From assembly GCF_004801405.1 (NCBI RefSeq), contig NZ_SSOB01000008.1, positions 124,001-188,000 on the forward strand: a stretch of 64,000 nucleotides of DNA. The letters are read 5' to 3'. Source of the DNA: Cohnella fermenti (GTDB lineage Bacteria; Bacillota; Bacilli; Paenibacillales; Paenibacillaceae). The translations under genes and the position numbers were made by a program. Position 1 is the stretch's first letter, and every line of letters begins with the position of its first letter. Under the pieces are notes generated by a model that saw only the letters and a program-made list of their open reading frames with translations, was not told the origin of the DNA and did not search any database. Positions 62,820 through 64,000 of the stretch are shown in pieces.

Positions 62820-62958
62820 ACACTCTGCTTCTCCATCAACACCGGTTCCACCATCTTCAGCTTCTCCATCAACACCGAGGTTCCACCATCTTCAACTCCT
62901 CCATCAACACCGAGGCTCCACCATCTTCAGCCCATCCATCAACACCGGTTCCACCTTC
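62820..62958. repeat. 33-35 bp repeats after the penicillin-binding protein gene
   Basis: CCATCAACACCG recurs at 62833, 62866, 62901 and 62936, alternating with TCCACCATCTTCA. The + strand is C-rich and nearly G-free, like the tracts at 18.9 and 42.8 kb. It lies directly downstream of the gene that ends at 62960. Confidence 0.75.
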
Positions 62959-62959
62959 C

Positions 62960-64000
62960 TCAGCTCTTCCACCAGTGACGCAGCTTCTTCCACCAAGGGG
63001 AAGAGTTGGTGTCGCTCTCTTGCTGGAGGCTGCGGATGGGGGCGCAGCTCTCGGTCGGCTCCGTGCCGGCGATGAACGACTCCAGCACGCGGTGCTCCGG
63101 GCAGTCGGCCGTCGCGAGCAGGCCTGTTGCCGAGTCGACGTACGTCTGGACGACGCCGTCCGGCAACGGGAAGGAGTGCGGGGCGATGTCCGCCAGCGCC
63201 TTCTCCGTGAAGTCGGCGAAGATCGGCGCGGCGCGATGGGCTTCGCTCTGCGTAATCGTCCGCCCCTTGTCGTAGCCGACCCACACGGAGGTGACGAGCT
63301 CCGTCGTGTAGCCGACGAACCAGGCGTCCGAAGGGGTCGTGCCGGACTTGGCCGCCACCGGGCGGGTCAGCATACGCGAGATCCGGTGCGCGGTGCCGCC
63401 GGTGTCGAAGACGCTTCGCATCAGGTCGCTCAGCACGTAGGCCAACTGGGGAGAGACGATCTGCTCCCGGCGCGGCTTCGCCGAGTACAGAACCCGCCCG
63501 TTCCGGTCGGCGATGCGAACGATTGCGACCGGCTCCGCCCGGTCGCCCCCGGCCGCGAACGCGGAATAGGCGGACGCCATCTCGAACGGGCTGACGGGGA
63601 ACGTGCCGAGCGCCAGCGAAGGGACGGCGTCGAGCCGGGCGGTGATGCCGAGCTTGCGGGCCATCTGGATGACCTGCTCCGGGCCAACCTTCATGATCGT
63701 ATTGACCGCGTAGATGTTGTCCGACGAGCGGATGGCCTGGCGCAAGCCGATCTCGCCGTTAAAGTAGCGGTCGTTGTAGTTGCTCGGCCGATAAACCTTG
63801 CGATAATCGTCGTAGTAGAACAACGTCGGCTCGCTGCGGAACCGGGTCGTCGCGGTCACCGCGCCTTCGGAGAGCGCCGCTGCATACAGAATCGGCTTGA
63901 AGGACGAGCCGGGCTGGCGCGTCGTGGCGAAAACCCGATTGAATTGGTTCTGGCCGTAATCCCGGCCCCCGACCATCGCTTTGATGTAGCCGGTCGACGG
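62960..64000 (-). CDS. Class A penicillin-binding protein, C-terminal part
   Basis: The 5' part lies beyond the right edge; the visible 346 codons hold the transpeptidase domain. Motifs are SxxK in QPGSSFKPI (near the visible start), SxN in IRSSDNIYAV and KSGTTPSD as the KTG-type box. It joins glycan-linked peptides in the wall and forms the beta-lactam target. The tail SPWWKKLRHWWKS is aromatic and basic and may contact the membrane. The missing N-terminus should hold a membrane anchor and glycosyltransferase domain. Confidence 0.9.
   Translation of the reverse strand, partial: PSTGYIKAMVGGRDYGQNQFNRVFATTRQPGSSFKPILYAAALSEGAVTATTRFRSEPTLFYYDDYRKVYRPSNYNDRYFNGEIGLRQAIRSSDNIYAVNTIMKVGPEQVIQMARKLGITARLDAVPSLALGTFPVSPFEMASAYSAFAAGGDRAEPVAIVRIADRNGRVLYSAKPRREQIVSPQLAYVLSDLMRSVFDTGGTAHRISRMLTRPVAAKSGTTPSDAWFVGYTTELVTSVWVGYDKGRTITQSEAHRAAPIFADFTEKALADIAPHSFPLPDGVVQTYVDSATGLLATADCPEHRVLESFIAGTEPTESCAPIRSLQQESDTNSSPWWKKLRHWWKS

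Noticed and set aside
62904..63284. Open frame of 126 codons on the minus strand
   Set aside because: It overlaps the penicillin-binding protein gene out of frame and ends in the 33-35 bp repeats.

Overview
The window looks like a chromosomal segment of a GC-rich, Gram-positive, spore-forming member of the Paenibacillaceae (Cohnella- or Paenibacillus-like). The grounds are Shine-Dalgarno sequences of the GGAGG type, frequent GTG/TTG starts, YwhD, YkuI and YheC/YheD family genes, lipoprotein ABC receptors, an SLH-domain surface protein and a c-di-AMP riboswitch. No rRNA, tRNA, CRISPR array, insertion sequence or phage was seen. The assignment is an inference from gene content.

Layout. 1-534: end of a GH51 arabinofuranosidase. 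1.6-6.6 kb: iron-siderophore receptor island (AraC regulator, two Fur-boxed lipoprotein receptors, and an AraC regulator fused to a receptor domain). 6.6-11.9 kb: sulfonate operon ssuADCB, divergent from a regulator in which an excisionase-type HTH is fused to an SsuA-like binding domain. 12.3-16.4 kb: heme-stress system HrtBA/HssRS. 16.7-18.7 kb: sugar epimerase, glycosyltransferase and LAB_N protein. 19.6-26.4 kb: pentapeptide protein, putrescine pathway (aguA-aguB), chemotaxis receptor, Fur-boxed ferredoxin/flavodoxin reductase (YumC/IruO type), MarR regulator. 26.6-31.7 kb: giant RCC1/cadherin-like/SLH surface protein. 32.5-38.2 kb: AraC, SRPBCC, TipA-type MerR, exonuclease III, DEDDh exonuclease, YkuI EAL protein. 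38.5-41.7 kb: diaminopropionate genes sbnA-sbnB behind an AMP-dependent ligase. 41.8-45.4 kb: YheC/D protein, a tiny methionine-rich protein, a helical protein, and a Fur-boxed YusV-like ATPase. 45.7-49.4 kb: manganese transporter mntABCD. 49.4-53.1 kb: AraC, oxidoreductase and uxaC for uronate use. 53.2-57.6 kb: NlpC/P60 hydrolase under a c-di-AMP riboswitch, membrane protein, M1 peptidase, ywhD. 58.2-61.8 kb: nucleotide-carrier-like/HEAT/dual cNMP-binding fusion. 63-64 kb: end of a class A penicillin-binding protein.

Metal homeostasis is the main theme. Four Fur-box matches (2540, 3783, 25773, 44364) tie together two siderophore receptors, a reductase and a transport ATPase. The siderophore permeases are not in the window. 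Heme export, manganese import and diaminopropionate synthesis add to this.

Two features deserve most attention. First, there are two unrelated one-component regulators whose sensor is a cytoplasmic copy of an ABC-transporter receptor, each encoded next to a transport gene of the same receptor family. Second, the intergenic spaces carry several sequence-unrelated families of short tandem units that share a 51-52 bp period and, in each unit, one small hairpin or palindrome with an A/T-rich centre. One family is a four-hairpin module found complete at four loci and broken at a fifth.
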